From assembly GCA_007117185.1 (NCBI GenBank), contig SKHA01000224.1, positions 1-19,481 of the forward strand: DNA of 19,481 nucleotides, written 5' to 3'. Origin of the DNA: Spirochaeta sp. Lineage in GTDB: Bacteria; Spirochaetota; Spirochaetia; DSM-27196; Alkalispirochaetaceae. The notes under the pieces were generated by a model that did no database searches, was not told the origin of the DNA, and saw only the letters and a program-made list of their open reading frames with translations. A program made the translations under genes and the position numbers. The first letter of the stretch is position 1, and each line of letters begins with the position of its first letter. Below, piece after piece: positions 1 to 7,453 of this stretch.

Positions 1-804
1 ACCGCCGGCGGCCCGGCGGCGATTCTGGAAGCCAGCGATCAGCTGGAGGCGTACGACGGCATTGACTGTCCGGGTGACCGGGGCATCTACACACAACCTC
101 CGGTACCCTGCCAGGGGGTGGCAGCGGACGTCTTTCCTGAAATTGCCAGAGCGGTACGGGCCGGGGTGCTCGCGCGGGCCCCGGGGCCGCCGGCGATCCC
201 CGTTGTCATCGGAGGAGAGCACTCCGTCACGGGAGCCGCCTGGGAGGGGGTGATTCAAGCCCGCGGGGCGGGAGCACCGCTGCCGGGGCTGATCCAGATC
301 GACGCTCACGCGGACCTGCGTGACCGCTACCAGGGCAGCGAGTTCAGCCATGCGTCGGTAGTACGTCGAATCCACACCATCTGGCACCCCCGGGTTTACC
401 AGATCGGTGTGCGGGCGCTGTGCACCGAGGAGGTGGCGTATCGCAGTGCTCACGCAGCAACCCCTAACCAGGCGATCCAGTGGCACGACGCGGCGCAGCT
501 CGTCCCTCCCGGCAGCCCCCCGGTGGAAATCCCTGCAGATTTTCCCGATGAGGTCTACCTTACGGTGGATGTGGACGGGTTGGACCCGTCAATCTGCCCG
601 GCCACCGGAACCCCCGTCCCGGGTGGCCTGGGGTGGTATCAGACGCTGAGCATTATCGAGGGGATCGCCAGGTCCCGACGAATCATCGCCTTTGACGTGG
701 TAGAGCTGGCCCCCATCCCGGGGCTTCACGCGCCGCAGTACGCCGTTGCCGAGCTGACCTACCGGATCATGGGCATGATCGCCCGGAATCAGAACTCCAC
801 GTAA
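1..804 (+). CDS. speB: Agmatinase/arginase-family ureohydrolase, 3' part
   Basis: The reading frame is open from the first base, so the true start lies upstream; the GTG at 118 is only an internal codon. The 267 visible residues carry the binuclear manganese site of ureohydrolases: GGEHS (residues 71-75, H74), DAHADLRD (101-108, D101, H103, D105), TVDVDGLDP (188-196, D190, D192) and FDVVELAP (231-238, E235). The family hydrolyses guanidino compounds to urea; agmatinase gives putrescine. The motif spacing and the SHAS segment near residue 117 suit agmatinase better than arginase, but substrate cannot be settled from motifs alone (guanidinobutyrase and formimidoylglutamase are relatives). Probably cytoplasmic. 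The 3' end overlaps the stop of the opposing gene by 16 bases. Confidence 0.88.
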   Translation, partial: TAGGPAAILEASDQLEAYDGIDCPGDRGIYTQPPVPCQGVAADVFPEIARAVRAGVLARAPGPPAIPVVIGGEHSVTGAAWEGVIQARGAGAPLPGLIQIDAHADLRDRYQGSEFSHASVVRRIHTIWHPRVYQIGVRALCTEEVAYRSAHAATPNQAIQWHDAAQLVPPGSPPVEIPADFPDEVYLTVDVDGLDPSICPATGTPVPGGLGWYQTLSIIEGIARSRRIIAFDVVELAPIPGLHAPQYAVAELTYRIMGMIARNQNST

Positions 805-2945
805 ACTACGTCGTTGATCTCAGGGAAGATCGTCGGGGCGATGGTATTGACCACCCGCAGAACCACGTTCTCACCGGAGGTGGCAATGATCTCCCCCTCA
901 CCAATGGGGACGCGGTCGCCGTTCGGCAGAACACGGCTGAAGTACAGTCGTCGTACCGAGGCGGCGGCAAAGTCCAGCGCCCTGCGGACGGTGACGATAC
1001 CGTCCCGCCGCACGTCCACCACCGTGCCCATGGGGCGCGGAAAGCGAACATCCTGACGTTCATCCCGGGCGGACTGGGCAACGCTGTCGATCTCGCGAAT
1101 CAGCGAATCCAGCAAAGCCATGCTGTCCGTTACTGAGCTGCCCCGGGCGAGCATGCGCACCTGCTCGTCGGCGATCCGTTCGGAGCTGATCATCATCTCC
1201 AGGAGAATCTGTTCCTCCGCTGTCGCTGCGGCGCGCTCCGCTTCCACCTGTATGAGGCTCTCCACAAGGGCCCGGGTGAGGACGGAGAGGTCCGGGAAAA
1301 ACTCGCTTGAACGTTGCGCGTCGAAGGGGGACAAAAGCTGTTCAAACGCCTCGTACAGCGCCGTTCGAGTCCCGGTGGTGACTCCGCGCCGGACCTCCGG
1401 CAACCCCTGGCGATACTGCAGGGTGAGCCGCTCCACCCGCTGCTGATAGCCCTGCAGATCGGCGATCGTTCCCTCACGCTCCGCCAGGGCGGCGCGCTCA
1501 GTATCCAGTAGCCGGACAAGTTCCTGTCGTTCCACCTCGTTCGCTTCGGCCTGATCCCTGAGTGTTTCAATGCGTGCGGCAATGGATGTCGCTGTCTCCC
1601 GCCGGGCGCCGGCGTCTGTACCAGCGGCCGTCACCGCGGAAGTCCCACCCCCGGTTTCGCCCAGAGCCTCCTGAAGCAGCGCCAGCTGTGAGACCGCCGT
1701 TGCGGTCAGCTCTTCCAGCTCCTGCCGCTGCCCCTCCACAACGCCGACAGCCTCTACCAGGCGGACGGTGAGCCGTTGAATCGCCGGCGGCAGTTGTTCT
1801 TCCTGCAGGGCCAGCGCCTCTGAGATCTCCCGCAGCATCAACTCTGGATCGTTGGATCCGCGCAGTTCCACATCATCCAGGACAGCACCGATCTGCTCTA
1901 CAGAACGTTCCTCCGCCCGGGTGGTAATCAGACCCATCCCGGTGGTGAGTCCGGGAATCTGGGAGAAGACCGCTTCGAAGCGACTCACCGCTTCGTCCTG
2001 ACGTCCCTGGGCTACCAGCTGCTGGGCAGCACTCAGATCCTGCCGGAACTGTCCCCAACCGGGAAGCAGGTCTTCCTCGTTCATCCCCGAGTCCTCGTTC
2101 TCCTGGGGTTCGGGAAATCCATCCTGGACGATCACCAGTAACTCCCGTAACCTGCCGGCCATCGCGATCTGCAGGAGCCGTTCCTGCTGCAGCCCGGGAA
2201 CTGCCTCAATCGCCGGATTGTCCCGCAGAAAGCTCTCCAGACCGGCAAGCTCCGCGTCGGCGGCTGCGAAGTTGTCCAGACCCACTGCGTCGGTGAAGCC
2301 GCGGTACCTGGCCTGAACCTGACGCTGAAAGAGGTCCACCAACTGCTGCTGCTCCCGCAGCACCTGAAGCGGGTCCTCAACGGCGGGAGCGTCGCCAGCC
2401 GCCCGCTGCTGCGTCGCCACCTGGGCCCGCAGCTGGTCCCGCAACTCGATCTCCCGGGAGAGCTCCTGCCCGAGGTCCTCCCGGCGCCGCATCAAGTCGT
2501 CACGCTCGGCCTCCGGCCCGCTGCGCATTTCTTCGGAGAGGCGGGCAATCTGCTCGTCCAGGTCCGCGATCCGCTGGTCCAGCGACGCGAGTTCCTCTTC
2601 GATCTCGCTGATTCTGGTATCCCGGTTTTCCAGGGATGCCCGTGCTTCCGCAAGCAGCGCCGCGATGATATCCGCCCCCTGGGTACCAAGGGTGGCTGAC
2701 TGCAGGACGTACGACTCCTGAATACCCACGAAGAGTTGCCAGAGGATGGCCATCACCGCCAGAGAGAGGACAACCGACCCGGCGTTGACCAGCAGCGGCA
2801 GGGCCACACCGCGGCGTCGCGGAGCAAACCGGTATTCCTGCTCGCGCATGGATGCCCGCTGCTTCGCTATCGTCTCCTCGATCTCCAGCATGATAGACTG
2901 TTCGTCTTCGATATCGTGACGTGTTTGTTGCAATTCATCCACCAT
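789..2945 (-). CDS. Large coiled-coil, single-pass inner-membrane protein of unknown function
   Basis: A 718-residue protein I do not recognise. A short, charged, helical cytoplasmic head (1-45) ends in RRR (43-45). One membrane helix follows (about 47-73), then a large region predicted to be periplasmic by the positive-inside rule. That region has heptad-rich coiled coils at about 95-180 and 400-510. Stretches around 225-270 and 300-332 look like TPR helices. Residues 520-620 are helical, and a compact beta-rich C-terminal domain (about 635-718, with RRDGIVTVRRALDF and GEGEIIATSGENVVLRVV) has an SH3- or OB-like alternation. The frame stays open 82 codons further upstream, but that part runs into the divergent cyclase gene and has no protein-like character, so I take the ATG at 2945. 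That ATG has no Shine-Dalgarno and lies just below a -10 box. A scaffold or envelope-spanning role is a guess. Confidence 0.8.
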   Translation of the reverse strand: MVDELQQTRHDIEDEQSIMLEIEETIAKQRASMREQEYRFAPRRRGVALPLLVNAGSVVLSLAVMAILWQLFVGIQESYVLQSATLGTQGADIIAALLAEARASLENRDTRISEIEEELASLDQRIADLDEQIARLSEEMRSGPEAERDDLMRRREDLGQELSREIELRDQLRAQVATQQRAAGDAPAVEDPLQVLREQQQLVDLFQRQVQARYRGFTDAVGLDNFAAADAELAGLESFLRDNPAIEAVPGLQQERLLQIAMAGRLRELLVIVQDGFPEPQENEDSGMNEEDLLPGWGQFRQDLSAAQQLVAQGRQDEAVSRFEAVFSQIPGLTTGMGLITTRAEERSVEQIGAVLDDVELRGSNDPELMLREISEALALQEEQLPPAIQRLTVRLVEAVGVVEGQRQELEELTATAVSQLALLQEALGETGGGTSAVTAAGTDAGARRETATSIAARIETLRDQAEANEVERQELVRLLDTERAALAEREGTIADLQGYQQRVERLTLQYRQGLPEVRRGVTTGTRTALYEAFEQLLSPFDAQRSSEFFPDLSVLTRALVESLIQVEAERAAATAEEQILLEMMISSERIADEQVRMLARGSSVTDSMALLDSLIREIDSVAQSARDERQDVRFPRPMGTVVDVRRDGIVTVRRALDFAAASVRRLYFSRVLPNGDRVPIGEGEIIATSGENVVLRVVNTIAPTIFPEINDVVYVEF

Positions 2946-2957
2946 TGCCGTTATAGA
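2928..2957 (+). promoter_or_regulatory. Candidate promoter of the adenylate cyclase gene
   Basis: TTGCAA (2928-2933), an 18-base spacer and TATAGA (2952-2957) precede the cyclase gene. The leader would be about 37 bases and contains a run of seven A and the GGAGG ribosome binding site at 2990-2994. The -35 lies inside the first codons of the divergent gene and the -10 is shared with its promoter. Confidence 0.4.
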
Positions 2958-2983
2958 ATAGCTGGCGGGATGGAAAAAAACAA
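2955..2983 (-). promoter_or_regulatory. Candidate promoter of the 2945 minus-strand gene
   Basis: On the minus strand, TTGTTT (2983-2978), a 17-base spacer and TATTCT (2960-2955) fit a sigma-70 promoter. Predicted transcription start is about 2948, only about 3 bases before the ATG at 2945, so the mRNA would be nearly leaderless. The -10 overlaps the -10 of the divergent plus-strand promoter. Assigned by eye. Confidence 0.5.
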
Positions 2984-3000
2984 ACGGCCCGGAGGCAATT

Positions 3001-4668
3001 ATGAGTGTGCGCCTGAAAATAATCCTGATTGTTCTGCCTCTGCTGCTGGTTTCGATGGTCCTGCTGGGGACCAGTTCAGCCCTCTCGGCCCGTTCGGGGA
3101 TCACCGCTCTGGCAATTGAGTTCCTGGGGTTCAAAGCGGAGGAGCTGGAGACGTACTCCAACAACCAGTGGAATCTGCTGGTGAACAACAACCTTCAGGA
3201 CCGGGAAGACCTTCAGCGGGTCACCAGACAGAGCATCGGGTCACACGCTATCGAGATGATCCGCAGTATCACCGAGCTTACCTTCGCCGTCGAGGGCGGG
3301 GAGTACATCGCCTTCGCCAGCCGCCCGCTGGACGCCGGCGACCTGACAGGGCCGGAGTGGGAGGCCCTGCAGCAGCTGTACCGGAATCGCTACCGCGGTT
3401 GGACGGAGCTCTCCGTCAGAGGCACCCCCAGGGTTGGCTATTCCTTCTTCTTCGAACCGTTCGACTGGCTGCTGGTTGTGACCGAATCAACCGAGACGTT
3501 CTATCAGACGATCAACGAGATCGTGAGAAGAACAGTGGTAATCACCGCGTTGGTCCTGCTGATTTCCACGGTGTTGCTCATTCTGGCGGCAGGGTTCATC
3601 ACCCGGCCGCTGGGGCGGGTTGTTGAGGCGATGGACCGAACGATCAGCAACGGCGATCTGGAGTCCAGGGTGGAGGTGGAGTTTCACGACGAGATCGGGC
3701 GTCTGGCTCACACCTTCAATATCATGATGGAGCAGCTTGAGGGGTCGTACCGACAGGTTAAAGAGTACGCCCTGAACGCGGTTCTGGCCCGCAAGGACGA
3801 ACAGAAGGTCCGGCACATCTTCCAGAAGTATGTCCCCAAGGACGTGATCGATTCGTTCTTCGCCAACCCCGAATCGATGCTGGTGGGAGACACCAGGGAG
3901 GTGGCGATTCTCTTCACGGACATCCGCAAATTCACAACCATTTCCGAAGCGTACGCTCCGGACCGGCTGGTAGCGGCGCTGAACCGCTACTTCACCATAC
4001 TGGTGGATATTATCCTTGATCACAACGGCATCGTGGACAAGTACATCGGCGACGCAGTGATGGCGTTCTTCGGCGCTCCGGTACAGCATGAGAACGATGC
4101 GCTGGACGCGGTGGAATCGGCAACATTGATCGTGGACGCCCTGGAACAGTTCAACCGCGAGCAGACGGAGAATAACCTCCCCGCGTTCATGACCGGTCTG
4201 GGGATCAATCTGGGAGAGGTTACCGTCGGTAATATCGGCAGCGAGCGCAAGATGGACTATACCGTCATTGGTGATACGGTGAATCTGGCCTCCCGCCTGG
4301 AGGGTCTGACGAAGTTTTACGGACAGCCGCTGATAATTTCGGAAGCTGTGGTTCGCAAGGTGGAACCCCGCTTCGTCTGTCGCCAGATTGACGCGGTGGT
4401 GGTAAAAGGCAAAACGGTCCCGGAGAAGATCTTCACCACCCGGCGACAGCTTTCTCCGGCAGAGGTTGAGGGCTGGAAGCTCCACCAGGACGGTTTGGAC
4501 CTCTACTTCTCGCAGGATTTTGTCGCCGCGGAATCGATGTTCTCCAGAGTTCTGGCGGTGCTGCCGGATGATCCGGTTGCATCGATGTTCCGGGATCGCT
4601 CAGTTGCTCTGCAAAAGAACCCTCCTGCCAAGGACTGGTCAGGGGCGTTTACCATGGAGACCAAATAG
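3001..4668 (+). CDS. Membrane-bound class III adenylate cyclase with HAMP domain
   Basis: A 555-residue receptor-type cyclase that makes cAMP from ATP. Order: membrane helix 1 (about 5-28), a periplasmic sensor region of about 145 residues with no family I can name, membrane helix 2 (178-200), HAMP (about 200-255), a helical linker, the cyclase domain (about 298-470), and a TPR-like tail (about 490-530). Catalytic residues look complete: metal-binding D307 (FTDIRK) and D351 (GDAVMAFFGAP), adenine-selecting K347 (VDKYIGD) and T421 (DYTVIGD; the Lys/Thr pair is usual in bacterial adenylate cyclases), and transition-state N428 and R432 (VNLASRLE). Adenylate rather than guanylate specificity is therefore favoured. 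GGAGG at 2990-2994 supports the ATG at 3001. It is divergent from the coiled-coil gene with overlapping promoters and ends 2 bases from the convergent TetR gene. The ligand is unknown. Confidence 0.93.
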   Translation: MSVRLKIILIVLPLLLVSMVLLGTSSALSARSGITALAIEFLGFKAEELETYSNNQWNLLVNNNLQDREDLQRVTRQSIGSHAIEMIRSITELTFAVEGGEYIAFASRPLDAGDLTGPEWEALQQLYRNRYRGWTELSVRGTPRVGYSFFFEPFDWLLVVTESTETFYQTINEIVRRTVVITALVLLISTVLLILAAGFITRPLGRVVEAMDRTISNGDLESRVEVEFHDEIGRLAHTFNIMMEQLEGSYRQVKEYALNAVLARKDEQKVRHIFQKYVPKDVIDSFFANPESMLVGDTREVAILFTDIRKFTTISEAYAPDRLVAALNRYFTILVDIILDHNGIVDKYIGDAVMAFFGAPVQHENDALDAVESATLIVDALEQFNREQTENNLPAFMTGLGINLGEVTVGNIGSERKMDYTVIGDTVNLASRLEGLTKFYGQPLIISEAVVRKVEPRFVCRQIDAVVVKGKTVPEKIFTTRRQLSPAEVEGWKLHQDGLDLYFSQDFVAAESMFSRVLAVLPDDPVASMFRDRSVALQKNPPAKDWSGAFTMETK

Positions 4669-4670
4669 AC

Positions 4671-5282
4671 CTACCCGCAGGCGTCCTTACTGAGGATGCC
4701 ATGAGTCAACAGGTCGATGGACTGGTGAACCATCGATGAGAGATCCGGCCCACCAAACCCTGCCTGAAACGCGATCGTGTTGGACTCCATCATGGCCAGA
4801 AAAGCCCCTGCTACGCTGTGAGCGTCGATATCCCGGGCGATTCCGTTTTCCTGGGCCTTGACCACAACCTGCACCAGGGGCTGCATGATCAACCCGTAGC
4901 TGGCCCGGGAAACCAGCTCACGCGACTTCTCCGACAATTCGTCCATGTCGGCGTGCATCATATTCAGGAGAAACATGGGCGGTTGCTTCAAAAACCACGC
5001 GGCCCCCTCGTGGAGTTGCCGCTCCAGATCCGGAGAGGCGGCTTTCAACACTCGGGAAAGCTCAATCCCCACCCGGGTGTACATCCTGATCTGGACCTCC
5101 ACAAAGAGTTCTTCCTTGCCTCCCGGAAAGTGGTGATACATCGAGGGCTTTCGAATTCCCACCGCCTTTGCCAGATCAGAGAGGGAGACCGCCCGTAGAC
5201 CGTGCCTCCGAAAAAGCTCTTCCGCCTGGTCCATAATTACCTCACGACGGTTCGGGCTGCTTTGTGCTTCTGTATCCCCCAT
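4671..5282 (-). CDS. TetR/AcrR-family transcriptional regulator
   Basis: 203 residues, the usual length for the family. The N-terminal tetrahelical DNA-binding domain is clear: AEELFRRHGLRAVSLSDLAK (20-39), then VGIRKPSMYHHFPGGKEELF (41-60), with the helix-turn-helix at about 33-52 and the typical Y-HHF ending. The C-terminal ligand and dimer domain (about 75-200) is helical and does not identify an inducer. The gene is divergent from the hemolysin III gene with 101 bases between the starts, the usual arrangement for a local repressor controlling itself and its neighbour. The ATG at 5282 has no Shine-Dalgarno; an extended -10 ends 6 bases upstream, which points to a leaderless mRNA. Confidence 0.9.
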   Translation of the reverse strand: MGDTEAQSSPNRREVIMDQAEELFRRHGLRAVSLSDLAKAVGIRKPSMYHHFPGGKEELFVEVQIRMYTRVGIELSRVLKAASPDLERQLHEGAAWFLKQPPMFLLNMMHADMDELSEKSRELVSRASYGLIMQPLVQVVVKAQENGIARDIDAHSVAGAFLAMMESNTIAFQAGFGGPDLSSMVHQSIDLLTHGILSKDACG

Positions 5283-5288
5283 GGCAAA

Positions 5289-5297
5289 AGAATATCA
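5289..5297 (-). promoter_or_regulatory. Extended -10 promoter of the TetR gene
   Basis: The minus strand reads TGATATTCT (5297-5289), an extended -10 (TGn plus TATTCT) that can work without a good -35; none is seen. Predicted transcription start falls on or within a base or two of the ATG at 5282. Confidence 0.5.
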
Positions 5298-5343
5298 CAT
5301 AGTTGGAGTCAGGAAAATAGACCCGTTGGTAACCTTCTTCGCA

Positions 5344-5361
5344 CGTTGACACGCATCAGCG
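5344..5361. promoter_or_regulatory. Possible TetR operator over the hemolysin III -35
   Basis: CGTTGA (5344-5349) and TCAGCG (5356-5361) form an inverted repeat with one mismatch and a 6-base spacer, 18 bases in all. It covers the -35 of the plus-strand promoter. Size and place suit a TetR operator, but a 5-of-6 arm match can occur by chance. Confidence 0.3.
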
Positions 5362-5376
5362 CAGCTGTTCTATACT
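5346..5376 (+). promoter_or_regulatory. Promoter of the hemolysin III gene
   Basis: A perfect TTGACA (5346-5351) and TATACT (5371-5376) are separated by 19 bases, slightly long. Transcription would start at 5383-5384, at the ATG itself (5384). No Shine-Dalgarno precedes the ATG. Confidence 0.55.
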
Positions 5377-5383
5377 TTAGACA

Positions 5384-6049
5384 ATGCTTCAGGAACTGCG
5401 ACCCTCGGAGATCCGCTACGAAAGCGGCGGCGCCACAGAAGAGGTGTTCAACAGCCTAACCCACGCCATCGGCGCCGGACTCAGTATCGCCGGGCTGATT
5501 GCGTTGCTGATGCTTACCGCAGAAAACCCCTCACCCCTGCGGTACGCCGCGTTTTCGGTGTACGGGGCAACACAGATCCTGCTGTACCTCTCGTCGTCGC
5601 TGATGCACAGCTTCGCCGCGCTCCCCCACATCCGCTATTACCTGCGCGTGGTGGATCAGTGCTTCATATACCTTCTCATCGCCGGAACGTACACACCGGT
5701 AACGCTCCTGGCACTGGGCGGCGCCTGGGGGTGGTGGGTCTTCGGTATCGTCTGGTCATTCGCCCTGCTGGGTATCGTCTTGAAAGCGTTTGTCTATCGT
5801 GACCACCACATCGTCTCGGATCTTTTGTACATCCCTATGGGCTGGACCATCATCATCGCCATCAGACCCCTTATCGCTGCGGTTCCGGGGGAGTTCATGC
5901 TGTGGATGCTCAGCGGGGGCCTATGCTACACCGGCGGGGTTGTCTTCTACATCTGGCGCCGGCTGCCTTTCAGCCATACCATCTGGCACCTCTTCGTAAT
6001 CGGAGGAAGTGTATCGTTTTTTATGGGCTTCTCCCTCCACCTCGTTTAA
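5384..6049 (+). CDS. Hemolysin III / PAQR-family membrane protein
   Basis: 221 residues with seven predicted membrane helices, the normal size for bacterial hemolysin III (YqfA-like) proteins. The family's proposed metal-site residues are present: EEVFNSLTHAIG (19-30, E20 and H27), SSLMHS (71-76, H75), D91 in VVDQCFIYLLIAGTYTP, and the C-terminal FSHTIWHLFVIGG (196-208, H198 and H202). The family is related to eukaryotic adiponectin/progestin receptors. A haemolytic role is not general, and a part in membrane lipid or ceramide-type hydrolysis or membrane homeostasis is a family-level inference. It is divergent from a TetR regulator that may control it. The start is set by the hydrophilic N-terminus and the position of the promoter. 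Confidence 0.9.
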   Translation: MLQELRPSEIRYESGGATEEVFNSLTHAIGAGLSIAGLIALLMLTAENPSPLRYAAFSVYGATQILLYLSSSLMHSFAALPHIRYYLRVVDQCFIYLLIAGTYTPVTLLALGGAWGWWVFGIVWSFALLGIVLKAFVYRDHHIVSDLLYIPMGWTIIIAIRPLIAAVPGEFMLWMLSGGLCYTGGVVFYIWRRLPFSHTIWHLFVIGGSVSFFMGFSLHLV

Positions 6050-6082
6050 AGCCCGACAAGAATAATAAAGTTTATGTATTAC

Positions 6083-6111
6083 TTGCGTTTATCTCTAATC
6101 TTCTCTATACT
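6083..6111 (+). promoter_or_regulatory. Promoter of the 6136 gene
   Basis: TTGCGT (6083-6088), a 17-base spacer and TATACT (6106-6111) lie in an AT-rich 86-base gap. Transcription would start near 6118, leaving an 18-base leader that holds GGAGGAG (6124-6130), 5 bases before the ATG. Confidence 0.6.
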
Positions 6112-6135
6112 GTTCCCAGAATTGGAGGAGCTTTG

Positions 6136-6510
6136 ATGCGCAGTATCTATCCGGAAGTGTTTGAGGCCTGGATCGGCGGCTATCTGGGACCCTCTTACCA
6201 TCTTCTCCTGTCCGACGCTGGAATCACCTACAAGGTTTACGAATACGCCTACGAACTACACAGCACTGAAGTCATCGTTCCTTCCAGCACCGCCTGGAGC
6301 AGGTTCTTTTCAACATTGGACCAGGTTGAGGTCTGGAGCTGGCAGAAAGTCTACAAGGCCGAGGCAAGCTGCGACCCTACTACCTGGTATCTGTCCATTG
6401 CGATAAACGGTCGCAAGCAGGTCTGTCGCGGCATCAATATGTTCGCACCGGGCTTCGTCGAATACCTCAGGTCCGTTCGGGGCCTCCTGGACGGCCGCCC
6501 CTTCGCCTGA
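6136..6510 (+). CDS. Small conserved-looking protein of unknown function
   Basis: 124 residues, no signal peptide or membrane helix, probably cytoplasmic. I cannot assign a named family. It is rich in aromatic residues, and its second half (WSWQKVYKAEASCDPTTWYL, 67-86, then NGRKQVCRGINMFAPGF, 91-107) has an alternating beta pattern. That pattern (W, Y, acidic residue, W-L-I, G-N) loosely recalls small uncharacterised Firmicutes proteins. C79 and C97 lie in this half. The start is well fixed by GGAGGAG 5 bases upstream; the frame is open further 5' but that part overlaps the hemolysin III gene. It has its own promoter and ends 1 base from the convergent CDF gene. It looks like a real, independently expressed gene. 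Confidence 0.75.
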   Translation: MRSIYPEVFEAWIGGYLGPSYHLLLSDAGITYKVYEYAYELHSTEVIVPSSTAWSRFFSTLDQVEVWSWQKVYKAEASCDPTTWYLSIAINGRKQVCRGINMFAPGFVEYLRSVRGLLDGRPFA

Positions 6511-6511
6511 T

Positions 6512-7381
6512 TCACCGCGGTTCCACGTGGGTGATCACACTGGTGTCCTCGCCAAAATGCCCCCTGATAGCCCGTTCTACCTGTGACGCGATTCCATGAG
6601 CCGCTTCAACCGTTGTTGACCCGTCCACGCGAAAATGCAGTTCCACAGCGATAGTCTGCCCCAACCGACGGGTACGCAAGCCATGGGGATCGTGGACGCC
6701 GGCTACGGCGGTGGCTATCCGAAGGATATCCTCACAATCCTCTGCGGGAAGGGCCGCGTCGGTCATTTCATACAGCGTTCGCACCAAAATCTGTCCGGCC
6801 ACCACCACGATCAGTGTCGCTACCAGTAACGCCGCCAGGGGGTCAAGGATTCTCCACCGTTCCCCGGCAAACGCAGCTCCAAGAATTCCAGCAGTTGCGG
6901 CGACAGACGAGATCGCATCCGTCCGGTGGTGCCAGGCGTTCGCCTTCAGGGCCAGGCTGCCAGTCCGAACACCCTCCCGATACGTGACGTGGAACAGCAC
7001 CTCTTTGGTTGCAACCGACGCCAGGGCAACCGCCGCAGCCCACGGCTCCGGCGGCAGAAGAACACCCCCGCGGGTAACCAGAAGGATCTCCGCGGCAGCG
7101 TCCCGCCCCACTAACAGTCCGGCCCCCAGAAGGACCACCCCGACGATGAGGGCACTGATCGTCTCGTAACGCCCATGACCAAACGCATGTCCGTCATCGG
7201 CGGGCCGCCGGGACGCACGGACACCGATCAGGACAACTCCGTCGGTGATCAGATCAGAGAGGGAGTGGACACCGTCGGCGATGAGAGCGCGGCTGCCGGC
7301 AAGAGAGCCCAGAGCCATTTTTCCTACAGCCAGGACGATGTTGACCACAGCCCCGCTGGCGATTATTCGTGTTGCACTCAT
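6512..7381 (-). CDS. Cation diffusion facilitator (CDF) metal exporter
   Basis: 289 residues. CDF proteins are inner-membrane proton antiporters that export divalent metals. Six membrane helices are predicted, followed by a cytoplasmic dimerisation domain (about 210-289). Metal site A is visible as an HxxxD in helix 2 (DGVHSLSD, H39 and D43) and another in helix 5 (AWHHRTDA, H151 and D155). HAFGHGRYE (65-73) is the conserved loop after helix 2. Two HxxxD pairs rather than DxxxD favour zinc, cobalt or manganese; the exact metal is not certain. I start at the ATG at 7381 because the open frame beyond it is polar, lies in the divergent spacer and contains the promoter. The gene is divergent from the MFS-HEAT gene and has no convincing Shine-Dalgarno. 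Confidence 0.9.
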   Translation of the reverse strand: MSATRIIASGAVVNIVLAVGKMALGSLAGSRALIADGVHSLSDLITDGVVLIGVRASRRPADDGHAFGHGRYETISALIVGVVLLGAGLLVGRDAAAEILLVTRGGVLLPPEPWAAAVALASVATKEVLFHVTYREGVRTGSLALKANAWHHRTDAISSVAATAGILGAAFAGERWRILDPLAALLVATLIVVVAGQILVRTLYEMTDAALPAEDCEDILRIATAVAGVHDPHGLRTRRLGQTIAVELHFRVDGSTTVEAAHGIASQVERAIRGHFGEDTSVITHVEPR

Positions 7382-7393
7382 GAAGCGTTTCCG

Positions 7394-7422
7394 ATGATCC
7401 CCCGTCGACCCAAGGCTGTCAA
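7394..7422 (-). promoter_or_regulatory. Promoter of the CDF gene
   Basis: On the minus strand a perfect TTGACA (7422-7417), a 17-base spacer and GATCAT (7399-7394, 4 of 6) give a start near 7387. The leader is about 6 bases, too short for a Shine-Dalgarno. Confidence 0.5.
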
Positions 7423-7440
7423 TCCGGAATGGATACGGAT

Positions 7441-7446
7441 TATAAT
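7441..7446 (+). promoter_or_regulatory. Consensus -10 box of the MFS-HEAT gene
   Basis: A perfect TATAAT lies 7 bases before the ATG at 7454, the same spacing as in the hemolysin III gene. No good -35 is seen at 16-18 bases upstream. Predicted transcription starts at the ATG. Confidence 0.5.
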
Positions 7447-7453
7447 CTTGCAC

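Noticed and set aside
118..253. GTG at 118 as start of the agmatinase gene.
   Set aside because: The same frame is open to base 1 and the upstream codons encode plausible ureohydrolase sequence (GGPAAILEASDQLEAYDG), so the gene simply enters the window from outside.
2946..3191. An 82-residue N-terminal extension of the 718-residue protein.
   Set aside because: It would overlap the start of the divergent cyclase gene by about 190 bases. The translation looks like antisense of that gene, and the promoter lies within it.
3487..4485. A 332-codon open frame on the minus strand inside the adenylate cyclase gene.
   Set aside because: It is fully antisense to a well-supported catalytic domain. Its translation has no domain or sensible hydrophobic pattern, and it has no ribosome binding site. 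GC-rich codon bias explains it.
4818..5198. A 126-codon plus-strand frame across the TetR gene.
   Set aside because: It is antisense to a clear TetR domain and has no recognisable features.
7175..7453. A 93-residue N-terminal extension of the MFS-HEAT protein.
   Set aside because: It lies opposite the CDF gene, is polar and unlike a transporter N-terminus, and the TATAAT sits at its 3' end.
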